Shown here: positions 22,393 through 33,226 of the stretch, in pieces
Layout: the number at the start of each line of letters is the position of its first letter
Position numbering within the stretch: the stretch's first letter is position 1
Origin: Bryopsis sp. KO-2023
Taxonomy: Eukaryota > Chlorophyta > Ulvophyceae > Bryopsidales > Bryopsidaceae
Direction: 5' to 3'
Length of the DNA stretch: 64,000 nt
NCBI GenBank assembly: GCA_030272585.1
Contig: BSYQ01000010.1
Location: 2,914,001 to 2,978,000 of the forward strand
Program-made: the position numbers and the translations under genes
Notes under the pieces: generated by a model
What the model saw: only the letters and a program-made list of their open reading frames with translations
Told to the model about the DNA's origin: nothing
Databases searched by the model: none

Positions 22393-24354
22393 ATGCAACT
22401 GGTGCGCCACGCCGTTCGGAAAACCGTCTGCGAGTTTGGGAAAGCCTACCCATCAGCGAAAACGAGAAACAGAAACCTTGCAGATACTTTTCTCAAAGAA
22501 GAAACGAGGTCTGGGCGGCGAACGCGCTGTTCGAATCTCGCGACGGGGGCTATGGACTTGCAGTTCAACGAAACGAACGTCAGAGTGAGCTCCAGAGAAA
22601 TCATCCCACAGCTCACGGGTAAGGGCGGATTTTTTTTTCTTTGTCGACGAACGAGGCATCGGCTTGAGCCCAGTTCTGCTTTGGATGTTTTCACCCAGAG
22701 TGTAGAGCTTTCGTGTTTCGTTTTCAGGGGATTTGTACAAGGGAGATCTGGGGAGGGTGGGGATAGTGGGCGGCTGCCGAGAATACACTGGTGCGCCTTA
22801 CTTCGGGGCGTTTTCTGCGCTGCGGGTAGGTATGCGGTTTGTTTTCATTGAAGTTTCGGAATTTTTTTTTCGTCTAAACTGCATGGGGCGCGGGGATGTT
22901 GGGGGGGGGGGGTGAACACGAATGTCTTGATGTGTCAAATGTTACTTATGCATGCATTCAAGATATTTCGACATTCAAAATTTTGCGCGCCCCGTCGGAC
23001 GATTACGCGAACAATTGATGTCGAACGAATGACTGATGTGAAAACCGAAAGGAAGGGTTTCTGTTTCTGTGGGTGCTGGCAAAATTTCAGAAAGGGGGTT
23101 GGGGGGGGGGGGAAGCCATCATTGATGTACATCATGTTGAAGTTTTTGTGTTTGTGTGTTTGCATCTTTTGTAGCTTGGGGCGGATTTATCGCATGTGTT
23201 TTGTTCGAGAAGCGCTGCTGACATCATCAAGGGGTATTCCCCTGAATTGATTGTGCATCCCTACCTGTACGAGTCTGAACACCTGATGGTAGGGGGAATA
23301 TCCAGCTCCTCGACTGATTGCATCACCTGGCCCCATATTTATGGAATATTCTTTTGATCGATAAAATGTCTTTTTCCTCCATTTGAAGTGGATTTTTTCC
23401 CAAAACATTCAGGTGATATGTAGTTTCATGAAAACGATCCGATAACGAAATTTGTGATTCCAAGTGGGACCTGCTTATAGAAATCTTACAAAATTGAAAT
23501 CTGTAAGATTTATACCTCGATAAAAATGAATCGATGGCCGATGGTGGCAATTCTCAGGGGCGAAATGCTGATTTTTTTTGTTTCGTGGTTGCATAAACAC
23601 GTCAAGATGATTTGCTTTTTTTTTTTCCCTCCAGGAGTCTGACGATAGCTTTGAATTTGCACAAAAGGCAGCCGAAGAGGTATCCGATTGGTTTTCAAGA
23701 TTGGACTGTTTGGTGGTAGGCCCCGGGTTGGGTCGAGATCCTCTCAACCTCGAATGTGCCAGACTCATCATTCACGCAGCCCGTGTGCAAGGTATCCCAT
23801 TGGTGATCGATGCCGATGGATTGCACATAGTCACCGTGGAGCCTGCGCTCATCACCGGCTGTGAAAACGTCATTCTGACGCCAAACCTCAACGAACTGCA
23901 CCGGTTGGCTTTCAGCAAGATGAAAACGCCCTCCGACGCGATCAAAGGCAACGCCAGCATCGAAGCGAGGAGGGATATGGCTTACACTCTTGCCATGGCG
24001 TTCAATGGACCTACAATCGTCTCGAAAGGGGCTACCGACATCATTTGCTGTCCGGAGGGGTTTGTGGAATGCACCGTTCGGTCGGCGAACAGACGATGTG
24101 GGGGGTTGGGGGATGTAATGGCAGGGTGTCTAGCGGTGTTCGTTTCGTGGGAAAAGAGGCATTCGAGGATGAAAGAGGCGGAAGTGGGTTCATTTCCGGA
24201 TTTGGTGTCGGCTGCGTATGGGGCTTGTAGTGTGGTGCGGTTAGCAGCTTCGAATGCGTTCATGGAGAAGGGGAGGTCCATGCTGTGTGGAGACGTTATT
24301 GAAAAAATCGGCCTTGGATTGTGTAAGCTTGAAAGTGGGGGGGCAGGGGGTTGA
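22393..24354 (+). CDS. NAXD: ATP/ADP-dependent NAD(P)H-hydrate dehydratase
   Basis: Repairs damaged S-NADHX/S-NADPHX back to NAD(P)H (CARKD, YjeF C-terminal family, ribokinase-like fold). Four exons: 22393-22618, 22728-22825, 23175-23288 and 23635-24354, all phase-consistent, giving 385 aa against about 350 in animals. Diagnostic stretches in order are [69 protein letters not shown] and [17 protein letters not shown]. The phosphate loop usually reads GGQGD or GGSGD; here it is GGLGD. The first 50 residues are Arg/Lys/Ser-rich, consistent with an organelle-targeting peptide; an internal ATG ([10 protein letters not shown]) could give a cytosolic form. Identity is secure. Confidence 0.94.
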
Positions 24355-25727
24355 ATTTGCATCACTTTGGTGGTGGTTTGTATTTGTCGGTAGGATTTCA
24401 AAAAAACAGAAGTCATCGTAAAATACCTCCCCCCTCCCCCAGTAAAGCCAACGAAATGGAACGGCAGAAAGGAAAGATTAATGAGTAATAAGAGGGCAAG
24501 GATACCAAAAAAAAAGATTTAAATAGAAAACTGCTGCATGTGATATGTTCTTTTCTGACACCTTTGGGTTTTTTTGTTGTTTTTTTTGCATTGTTTAGAT
24601 GATCGCCAAATGTTGCTCTTTTTTTGTTTGTTTTGTAGAATGAATTGTTGGAGAGGGATGAAATAAGCGATAACTCAACTAGTCCCTTCGTTTGTCTCAG
24701 GGTAGGGGAATAATAATTGACTAATCGAGTGATGAAAAAATATCGCACAAGTTTTTGCTTTTTTTCTTTTGTTTTGTTGTTATCGTCTTTTTGTTTGTTT
24801 TTTTTTAAAGAAAAAGCTGTGGCAGTCGGTTTCGATCTGAAGGAGCAATTTCTGGTCCTCATGTCTGACAACTTGCTCATCATCGTTATATACATATAAC
24901 GAACCTTTCCCCCCCACTCCCCAAGGGTTCAGACATCTCGATAGGGTTTTTCCTTTTTTTTCTCCTTTTTTTTTCCCTCAGTTTCTTTTTTTACACTTTT
25001 GAGAGTCTCTCTCCCTCTCTCTCTCTTACGCTGTTTTATAAAAAAAATCCCTATACGCATTAACCCAAATGTTTTTGCATCGTTCAGTAACATTTCCCAT
25101 GTCTTTCTAAACTCTTTCTTCCGTTAAAAAAAGAAACGAAACCTCGAAATCCCATTGCATGAGGTTTTTTTTTATGTACTACATACGGTCGATCAAAATT
25201 CATCATCTATTGATGATTCCACCTCCAGATCATTCACCCCTTCTGCCGCAGACGCTCTTGGCTTTTCCTCCAACATTTCGATCGGTGTGGTTACATCCCC
25301 TTTTTGCCACCCCAATCCAGCCTCCCTCTTGGGTTGCACTTCCAGCAACTCCCCTGCACCAACATAACAATACTTTCCCAGTCACAACTGCGGATCGATG
25401 AAGCCGATGCTCCAAACAACTAAAATGTATTCTTTTCCCGGCTATGTCTATCTTTCAGTATAATTCCCCCCCCCCCCCTCTTTTTCTCAGCCTCTCTTTT
25501 TCATGTGGTGAGCTCAATTTCAGGAGGAGGAACCAGAAAGATTATCTATATATACATCGGTTGCTAGTTGTGTTCTATCCAGGATAATATCATCAGAATT
25601 TCTTTCAAAACCAAAAACTTATTTATATATATATATATATATATAGATACACCACTTCAAATTAAAACATGACAATGGATCAACCGCAATGAACAAGAAA
25701 AAACGATGCATAGAATATACCAAGATA
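24355..25727. other. Intergenic, no supported gene
   Basis: A/T-rich with many T runs, a (TA)n repeat at about 25620-25645 and C runs near 25468. A Ser/Pro-rich open frame at 25155-25367 has no start context or family match and is not called. Confidence 0.5.
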
Positions 25728-26558
25728 TCAGTCTTTCTGTTTTCTGTGTTGCAGATATTGCCAATCACCTCGCATGACTTCCCCCTCCTTGGGCGGAGAG
25801 AACAAAGGCTCCCTCAAGGATTTGGTTTTTTCCAAAATGCTGTCCTCCCCCAAGTCCAACGGCTTCCCTTCCTGAGCGCACTCCAATTCGATTTCCCTCA
25901 ACACCCACATGTCTATCAGGAGCTGCAATTTGAAGTTTTGAAAATTCCATTTTTCTTGCCATTCCGCAGATTCGATCTCTTCCCGTTGCAGGCTGGACTT
26001 CAGCGCATGCAGCTCGGCAGCCTGGAAAATAGAAAACATGCACTCCGTTTCGATTCTCGACCCGAATTTTTTATTCTTTATTCATTCTTAGTTTTCACAA
26101 AGCACCCCTTTCTTTTTTTTATTCCAATGGATCAGTAAAATAAGCTTTTTTTTTTCTTCCTTTTTTCTTTTCGATGGGTCAGAAAGTAAATCAAGCTTTT
26201 CTTTGTTCTCTTTTTTTTTGCCTTGACAATTTCTTTAAGAAAACACCCAAGTACCATTCCAGTGTTTTTTCCGTATCTTGAATCTTTATTTAAGCGGTCC
26301 TGGTGTTCCATTGGATGCTGCAACGCTCAACCAAAAATGATTCACCTGGGATGATGTTTTCTTGCGGAGCTCCAGAAGCTCTCTTCTCAACAGGTCAACC
26401 TCTGGAACTTCATTGAATCGAGGTGAGCCGGAGGAAAAAAGATTCCATCGACTTTTTGCACTCGGGGAACGGGGTGCTGCTGCTGCTGCTGTGGTGGTGG
26501 GGGTGGAGGTGAGGTCTACTGACGACCTCCTCCTTGACAAGCTTGATATAAGATTCAT
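25728..26558 (-). CDS. Small coiled-coil protein, unknown function (2 exons, 168 aa)
   Basis: Exon 1 is 26346-26558 and exon 2 is 25728-26021, with a phase-0 junction (CAG/GTGAATC to CCAG/GCTGCC). The N-terminus is Ser/Arg/Thr-rich with an Ala run (MNLISSLSRRRSSVDLTS). A continuous acidic-basic helix follows across the junction (EVDLLRRELLELRKKTSSQ then AAELHALKSSLQREEIESAE), typical of a coiled coil. Trp-rich KWNFQNFKLQLLIDMWVLRE follows. No signal peptide or membrane segment. I do not recognise the family. Phase continuity and codon quality support a real gene. Confidence 0.6.
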
Positions 26559-28277
26559 GTCCCCTTTTTTTCTTGTTTTTTTGGAGAAGTATGGGTTTGT
26601 CTGGATCACGAAAAAACTTCAAGGAATGGTTGCTGTGTGGCAAGTTTGGAAAGGTGTTTTTTTCTTCTCTTGTCTTTTATTTGTCGTGTCAGGAATTCCC
26701 CGCGACCTGGATCACATACATGGCCCCATCAATTTATGCTTTTTCAGCCCGGTGAAAAAAACTTCCCCAAGAGAAGAAAGGAGACGAACAAGAAGTTCTA
26801 GAATGGGTTACCATTTGTGAAGAAAGACTGCTCAAATTGGCGGCTGTTTTTTCGTGTGATATATCAATGCCACCCCTGGGAAAATCCTTGGGTTGCATCC
26901 AAGAATTTGTCTTTGTTTCATTTTCTAATGAAGCAGATTGATGGGGATGGGGCCATGTCCGACAATGAAAATGTGTTGTTGACTTCTGGTAGATCCAGAC
27001 TTTATTTTTTTATATCAATTCAAGTGGCTTATTTATAGAACTCGAAGGTGTCGAGTGATCTTCACCTTCTTTCCCGTTCGAATAGAACGTCCGTCGTTCT
27101 GACGATTATTGCCAGTTACGTCACAAAGTCGTCAAAGAGAATCTGCCTCCCGTCGTTGAACCCGTCGTGATTAAAAAAAAACCCAAACAGAGAGCAGAAG
27201 CAGAAGTAAAATATATTTTTCTTTTTCGAAAATAAAAATTTCTGAGGAGCGGTGGTAATTCGCCCAACATTTCGAAACGAAAGAAGAAGAAAAATAATGA
27301 TCGTTCGGATTGACCTTCGCTTTTCTGTCAGGGATGGAAATCAGATCAAAGACAATTTGTTCCACAACACGATTTCTGACAGTTGGTATGAAAAGCAGAG
27401 ATGCATCCCCCCACCTCACCCCCCAACTGCTCTCTACATCAGTCAATTACAAAAACAAAATCAATCATACAAAACCATCATCAGGTCCTTTCATAACCGC
27501 CCCACTCTGGATCAATTGACACCGCATGCCAAAGCCTGTACTATTTCTTTCAACCAACTTCTTCTTGTTCTAAATCTCAACATATATTCTGCAAGCCACT
27601 TTTCATCCAAAAATTAATCACAAAGCTATTTCGGTTGCTCTTTTAACTATTTTTCTTTTTTCCCTTTCCAAAAAAAACAGGGAGAAAAAGAAATGCCCCT
27701 AGAGATAGATGGATATTGCGATAAAAGAAAAAGCAAAAAACCCGAAACTGAAATTGAACGGGATTCCTTCCACATTGCTGCTGCAATCAAACCTATTTTT
27801 TTTTTCAGTCTTCTTTCAGAATTTTATCATCCGATCACCCAGCCCCCCCCCCCCAACACCTCCTCAACCATTTTCTCTCTATTCCTATTTTTTTTAAACT
27901 TTAGAAAAAAAAAGTAACATCATTGATGATAACCACAAACCTTATTCTACCTTTTGTTCAAAGGCAATTTTTTTTCCCCTTTTAAAAATTATTCTGCCTC
28001 TCAGACGTTGGCTCGATGGTTTTAATCAAAAATGCGATACAAGAAATAAAAGATTTCCAAAAAACGACATTAACTAACTGAAAAAACCAAAACAAAAATA
28101 AACCAAGTTGGAACAGAGCAGCCATTCTTCCTGCTTGATTTCTTTTCCTTTTTTTTTCTTCTCTGTTTTTTCCACTCAGAAAACAAAAAGGAAAAAAGGA
28201 AGCACTCCTACACCTATACACATGCTGATATTGCCTGGACAAAAACAAAAAAACAAAAACAGAAATATGTCCTATTT
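26559..28277. other. Intergenic, no supported gene
   Basis: Contains an opposing-frame open stretch at 27171-27446 without convincing splice partners, a C10 run near 27845 and many T runs. Confidence 0.45.
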
Positions 28278-30115
28278 TTATCCACAGTAGGGGCTGCATG
28301 CACCGACGATGGATGGAATTCCAGCAAGGCCAACTCGCCGAGCAAATCTGTACGGTGCATCGGAAAAGCAGCCACGAAATCCTTCACAGCAATCAGAGCT
28401 TGCCTTTCCGCGACCCCCCCTCTGGAAAAGCAAACAGCATTTTTTCACCACCACACGAGAATCAGCCAACCAGAAACACAAAAAATGCACAAAATTGAGT
28501 TAGAAAAAACAACACCACATGGAATGCATCGAAGTGAGGGGGTGGGCCCCTGTCTTTCATGAGGGGCAAAAAAAAAAGGTGTTTGCGTGAAAAAAAGGAT
28601 AGAGCTCATTCTTGGAGTGCACTGGCTGAACGGACCGCATTTTGTGGAGCATTCTTTGGGGGTTTGAAAATTGTTGGCGTTTCCTCCACATCCCTTGAAT
28701 TTGAAAGGTTCGCATCTTTTGCGGGAAGAATTGTAATGAAAGCGAAGGGCGAAATCAGTGCAAGACCCCTCATCCTTGGGCAATCCGCAAACGTCAGAGG
28801 TAGCTGTGGGGAGTTGGGAGGAGAAGGGGGGGGGGGGACAAACAAAAAAGCAGTAAGGAATAATGCACGACTCAGCCAGTGTTATGTTGAGCAACACTTG
28901 CTCAACACATAAAAGAAAACATAAAACACATATCGAAAATGAAGCGAATTTTTAATTGTATCCAATAAATTTTTGATGACTAGCTCCTGAATTGTCTGGC
29001 GGAGGCGTACTTATATCGAAAATCTCTTTCATACATTGATTTTCCGAATACCAAAACTTGTACAATACACCTCCGAAAACCCATTTCACTGTGGTTTTCC
29101 AAATAAGTAAAAACACTTCAGGCACCAACAATATCCATGGCATTTTTGCACGTAAAAAAACATAATAACTAGAATGCCATGTCAGACAAACACAACAGAA
29201 CAAATTCACCAACCTGGTGGTGGAAGGTTGGGATCCGGGTCTGACACACCACCTGGGCTTCCGCATCGACTGTTTTGGCATTGTTTTTGTGTACTGAATC
29301 GATTGCCATTGCCTTCGCAGCCACCATATATGAAGGTTTCACATTGCTCCGTGTTGATATTGTAAAACCATTGCTTGCCGAACGCTTCACAAGGGCCCAT
29401 ATCGGGAGGCAGAGAACACACAGGGTCCAAATCTGAACCAAAAAGCAGAAACCAAAACCACTGGTCAAAAAAACATCCCCGTTTTGAATGAAATGTCAAA
29501 GTTAAATTATCGATGTCCATTTCGGTGAGGAAAAAACATTCAGCGAGAGGAAGAATATCGGTTGAAAGAAAATGTGCAGGTCGATGCGCGGATTGTTTTT
29601 TTTTTTGTTCTAGTTCAACCTTTCTGGATGATTCCATCCTACATGACACGTGTCATGTGGGATGACCGCCCAGATCGGGAAGCGGTACGACATACAACCA
29701 CATCGTGCATGTCGGTCGCAACTCACCAGGGTCTTCGCATTTCAAAACAGCGCCCTGAGAATCGACGAAGAAAAATCCACATCCGCAATCCACCCTGCAT
29801 TCCGCATCAGGGACGGCTGTGCACTTGGCGAAGCGTGGATCGCAAGGAAATATCAAACACATGGGCGTCGGTTTTGGGCAATCTTTTCCTGGGGCTGGTG
29901 GCGCCTGTGGAATCCCTACAAAACAATACTGAGCTTGAGTTTCATTCATAAAACTCAAGCTTTTTTTTGTTCGCGAGGGTTCCCCCCCCCCCCGCCAGCT
30001 CTTCCCAGACAAGAAAACGAATCAGGAAAAGTAACGCACCGCTTCCTTGAGTCTGGCTCCAACAGGCGATAACTAGGACCGCTGAGAAGATGGTTCGCAT
30101 ACAGATTGTCGACAT
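28278..30115 (-). CDS. Secreted protein with two Kunitz domains and a cysteine-rich module
   Basis: Exon 1 (30040-30115) encodes a signal peptide, MSTICMRTIFSAVLVIACWS. Exon 2 (29727-29915) encodes a Pro-rich linker and an eight-cysteine module (CPKPTPMCLIFPCDP, DAECRVDCGCGFFF, VLKCEDP) of a kind often paired with Kunitz domains. Exon 3 (from 29432 to 29214 or 29253) is a Kunitz domain (CSLPPDMGPCEAFG, QCETFIYGGCEGNGNRF, QCQNSRC). A fourth block (from 28803) is a second Kunitz domain (CGLPKDEGSCTDFA, RCEPFKFKGCGGNANNF, ECSTKC). The junctions through exons 1-4 are phase 1. The 3' end is uncertain: a Cys-rich exon to 28278 (DCCEGFRGCF...CSPYCG) is the best guess, and a small extra exon near 29.0-29.1 kb is possible. 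The reactive-site P1 residues are Glu and Thr, so trypsin inhibition is not expected. Confidence 0.8.
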
Positions 30116-30803
30116 CCTGTGGTATTTTTTCAGCGAACTGGGGTGCGATGGTGGTTTGGTCTGTTCTACTTAAACGGCCATCCGCCGCGGTTTTCACCAG
30201 AAGTTCCCCGTGCAGACTAACCGCTCCAGTACGACGGTGGGGAGGAGCGGACGAAACCCGAACAGAATGTCACTGGGTGGGAATGGAAAAGCAGCACGGC
30301 GAAATGTATAAATGCATGCATGCAGGGGGTGGTATGAGTGTAAAAGACAGGGCGGACTCCACCCAGGGTGCAAGGATTTGAGAAACATTTGGGTAGGCGG
30401 GAGCAATCAAGGATATTCGAACGTACGAATGTTTAGTTTAGTTTCGTTTTCTTTTGTTGTTTCAGTGTTGGACGGAAGAAGCCCAACAAAAGAAAAGGTC
30501 ACCAACCCACCAGATAGGTATATTATCGCATAGCCAGCTTTTTTTTCCACAACGGTAAAGAAAATCCTCTTGGCTGAACGGGGGGGGGGAAGGGAAGAAC
30601 CCCCATCCATAGCGGATTTTCTGTGTGCAGCAAAAGTACGTCTGTTTTCAAAATCACAGATCTTGGTTTGTTTCTCTGGCAACGCAATCTAATTTTCCAC
30701 CTCATGCACTGAGTGCTGCAGTTTCCCTATCACGTCGTCGTTCGGTTTTTTCCTGCGGGGCCCAATTTCCAATCCGTAAGGTTTTCTTTCGTTCAGAGAA
30801 ACC

Positions 30804-30810
30804 TTTATAT
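30804..30810 (+). promoter_or_regulatory. TATA-like element before CURT1
   Basis: TTTATAT lies 52 bp upstream of the CURT1 ATG. The match alone is weak in an A/T-rich genome. Confidence 0.25.
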
Positions 30811-30861
30811 TCCGTCTGTTCGACTTCACGTGTTTTTATTCGCCAAAGCAAAACAAACACG

Positions 30862-32106
30862 ATGGCTCTCAGAATGACGTCCAACCTGCAGAAAGTCTGC
30901 ACGGCCATTCCAGCAACGCGGACGTCGCTTCCCATCGTTTCCGTTCCTACCTTCGCGCCATTGCGACACCAGTCGGTGAGTGTCCCGGCGGCCCGCGCGG
31001 GATCTGAACATCCTGTCGAATCGACGTGATCGAACTGGTTTTTCGCAGAACCGTTGCCACCAGAAAAACCTGGAGATGCTGTTGTCTCGTTTCGACGTGA
31101 TTGGAACACCAATGTGTCCTTTCGCGTTGAATGGCGTTGCACAGGAAGCGAAGTCGCTGTCAGGGTGTTCGTTTGCAGCTGGACCCCTCATCTTTCCTGC
31201 AAGATCGAAAAACGAAAACACACGCGAGTCCTCCGCAAAGTGTCCGTCGGTGCTGCGACGTTTTTTATTTGTCTGTGTATCCATCGAACGGTTTTTCGCT
31301 CGGCGAACGGTTGATCGTCTCCATTCTTTCTGTTTTTTCCTGTGTTTCGCGGTGTATGAGTGGCGATAGCCCGGGCAGGAGATTCTGCGCGCGACGTTAG
31401 TCAACTGTGCAGCATTTTTGCGACGGCCGACCCGTCGATGCGTAATAGTCGCCAATTTCTCTGTAGCGAAGCGTGATCGATTTCAAGCTGAATTACCTAA
31501 TCGAGCAATTGAGTGATATCTATATCTATATATTTATATTTAGTACATATATATTATGCATATATGTGACACAGAGGAATCCTATCGATTTTTACAGAGG
31601 CCTATGGCTTGGGTTCACTTTATGGATAACCATTGCATCCTTCACACACCAACAGCACAAAAAAAAGAAGCAAAAAAAGACTCGAAAAAATTGAAGATCT
31701 TTTTTCTTTTTCTTCTTCTTGTTTTGATGGTCAGGCCTCCAAGTCCCCCAGCCGACATGCAGTGATCGTCGCTGCCGAAAAAGGGACTTCCAGCGGGAAA
31801 GGGAGTTCTGGGTCTTCCGTCAATTACGAAGAGCTCATCAGCGAGGTTCAGGCGAAATGGGATGCGATCGATGACAAACCTACCATCATCACCTATCTGG
31901 TCGCCTCCGTGGCCATCCTCTGGGTTTCCAGCAGCGTGGTGAACGCTTTCAGCGGACTGCCGTTGATTCCGAAGCTGTTGCAGTTGGTGGGGCTGGTATA
32001 CACGGCTTGGTTTGTGTACCGTTATTTGCTGTTCAAGTCCAGTCGGGCGGAGTTGGTGGAAGACATCGATTCTCTCAAAAAAAAGATCACCGGAGGGGAA
32101 GATTGA
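30862..32106 (+). CDS. CURT1: CURT1-type thylakoid curvature protein
   Basis: Small chloroplast membrane protein that bends thylakoids at grana margins (CAAD domain). Exons 30862-30975 and 31735-32106, phase 0, 161 aa. The first exon is a transit-peptide-like sequence (MALRMTSNLQKVCTAIPATR, rich in Thr/Ser/Arg, few acids) with no preceding signal peptide. The mature part has the family order: amphipathic helix (EELISEVQAKWDAIDDKPT), first membrane segment (YLVASVAILWVSSSVVNAF), LPLIPKLLQLVGLVYTAWF as the second, then YRYLLFKSSRAELVEDIDSL. This matches plant and cyanobacterial CURT closely in spacing. It is the main evidence that the organism is photosynthetic. Confidence 0.92.
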
Positions 32107-33226
32107 GCTAAAAAAAAACTAGGGTGGGGCATTTGTTTGGGAAAGGGGGGGAACATGTAAATGAAAGAGAAACAAAAAAAAAGGTGGGGAGAAAAAGGGG
32201 GAAAAAAAAAGAAGCAAAAAACAGTTAAAGAAAAGGGGTGAAATGATTTTGACAACCTACCCCCTCAACCCTTTTTCCTCTTCTTTCCCCCATCCCCTTT
32301 CTGTACGATTTCAGGGGGGGGGGTGAGATGGGGTGTTTTTTTGTTGCATGTGTGTTCGTGTGTGTGTGTGTCTTTTTTTTTGAATTGATGTGAAAAATCG
32401 TCACATCGTTACATATTGACAAGAATAGATTTTGGGGAATGGAGGAAAAGGGCAAGAGGGAAACACATGTCTTTCTTTTTTTGGTTTTTTTTTGTCGAAC
32501 TTTTCTTTCAGTGTGTTCGTTCATGGTATTGTGAAGATAATTTGTCATATCCTTTTTTTTGGCGATTCGAGGGGGCCCTCTCGGTTTTCTATTGTTAATT
32601 TTTTCCACCGAAAGAATAACAATCCACTGACTTATACGGTTGCTTGACAATGGATGAAAACGGAGGAAAATACCAGACTGTAAAAGAGCTGTGTAAATGG
32701 GGGTGTGTTGCTGGAGTGTAGATTGGGGTGTTGTAAAGAGTGTCACTGATTGGGGAAACGAACCTGAATGTGGTGGTTTTCTTGTCTAAATTATTTTGTC
32801 GGAAAAAAAAAAAAAAACTTGAGGAAAAAAAAAGAGGTGAAGGTAAAAAGCTGCTGCCCCACAGAAGTTCCCAATGAACAGTATGAAAAATCGCTGTTTT
32901 GTTGAAAAACAATTGTGTATTACCAATCTGGGTTGGTGCAACACCTGGATTGGAGTTCTATATTTTAAAATGAAAATTTTTACATTTCACACTGTCCATA
33001 CACTCCAAAAAAAAAGACCAATCCACTTACCTTTTCCTGAACCCCTCCGCGAGAAGAATTTTGTTTTTTTTTGGCTCCCCTCTCGAGTACCGTGAAATGA
33101 GCACCGAAGATTGCATTCAACCCAGGATCGAATCCGCCGTACCGCTTTTTCGAACAGTAGTATGACACGTGGCAGCCTGATTTTGTATCGGGAAGCGGGT
33201 TCGATATTCATAGAGGTTGGTCCAAA
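32107..33226. other. Intergenic between CURT1 and THADA
   Basis: Low-complexity G/A runs after the CURT1 stop, then T-rich sequence. No supported gene seen. Confidence 0.5.

Noticed and set aside
30980-31440. Several overlapping open frames of 80-200 codons on both strands
   Set aside because: They lie inside the single CURT1 intron and none shows family motifs or splice support.
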